Assembly: GCA_964558715.1 (NCBI GenBank)
Contig: CAZLFD010000043.1
Location: 1 to 12,807 of the forward strand
Length of the DNA: 12,807 nt
Origin: JBGSOV01 sp964558715
GTDB taxonomy: Bacteria; Patescibacteriota; Gracilibacteria; CAIRYL01; GCA-016699755
Direction: 5' to 3'
The position numbers and the translations under genes are program-made. The notes under the pieces were generated by a model. That model was not told the DNA's origin. It was given only the letters and a program-made list of their open reading frames with translations, and made no database searches. Below, piece after piece: positions 12,773 through 12,807 of this stretch; the first letter of the stretch is position 1; each line of letters opens with the position of its first letter.

Positions 12773-12807
12773 ACTAATAATATCTCTTTGCAGTAGATCA
12801 GAAAAGA

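Noticed and set aside
1..12807. CRISPR array, tRNA, rRNA, or insertion sequence
   Set aside because: No regularly spaced repeats, cloverleaf, rRNA-like stretch, transposase or terminal inverted repeats were seen on either strand.
1..12807. Alternative genetic code with TGA as glycine
   Set aside because: dnaA, trxB, flavin reductase and gyrA end at TGA at the normal family length, and no in-frame TGA is needed inside any gene.

Overview
This is a bacterial chromosomal window of housekeeping genes with two patches of unrecognised or decaying sequence. The genes recognisable from protein motifs are dnaA, a thioredoxin reductase (trxB), a Nudix hydrolase, a flavin-reductase-like protein, gyrA, shikimate dehydrogenase (aroE) and ribonuclease Y (rny). 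TGA is used as an ordinary stop (dnaA, trxB and gyrA all end on it at the expected family length), so the TGA=Gly code of Gracilibacteria/Absconditabacteria is excluded. RNase Y argues against Gammaproteobacteria. Compact gene packing, ATGA start/stop overlaps, no clear Shine-Dalgarno sequences and odd gene neighbours would suit a candidate-phylum (Patescibacteria/CPR-type) bacterium, but that placement is only an inference.

Layout, left to right. At 1-101 is a short gap after dnaA, holding a possible promoter for a leftward gene outside the window. At 102-2437 is a leftward trxB-dnaA pair joined by a 4-base overlap. At 2438-3262 is an AT-rich island with no intact gene. It contains one protein-coding relic broken by about four frameshifts (2536-3140), preceded by an inverted repeat and promoter-like sequences. 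At 3263-4651 is a leftward three-gene operon: flavin-reductase-like protein, two-helix membrane protein, Nudix hydrolase. At 4652-4807 is a divergent promoter region. At 4808-7324 is gyrA, the only certain rightward gene. Its last 16 bases overlap the end of a leftward three-gene cassette of unknown function (7309-9933: a small soluble helical protein, a single-pass membrane protein, and a large helical protein with two C-terminal membrane helices). At 9970-12492 are rny and then aroE, both leftward. The last 315 bases hold a tiny or degraded rightward reading frame and a promoter-like element with a CIRCE-like half site, probably serving a gene beyond the right edge.

Functionally, dnaA (replication initiation) and gyrA (supercoiling) are the replication genes, rny is a membrane-anchored mRNA-decay nuclease, aroE points to a shikimate pathway, and trxB, the flavin-reductase-like protein and the Nudix hydrolase suggest redox and nucleotide-sugar housekeeping. 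The best candidates for something undescribed are the 7309-9933 membrane cassette, the unusual trxB-dnaA coupling, and the frameshifted relic at 2536-3140.
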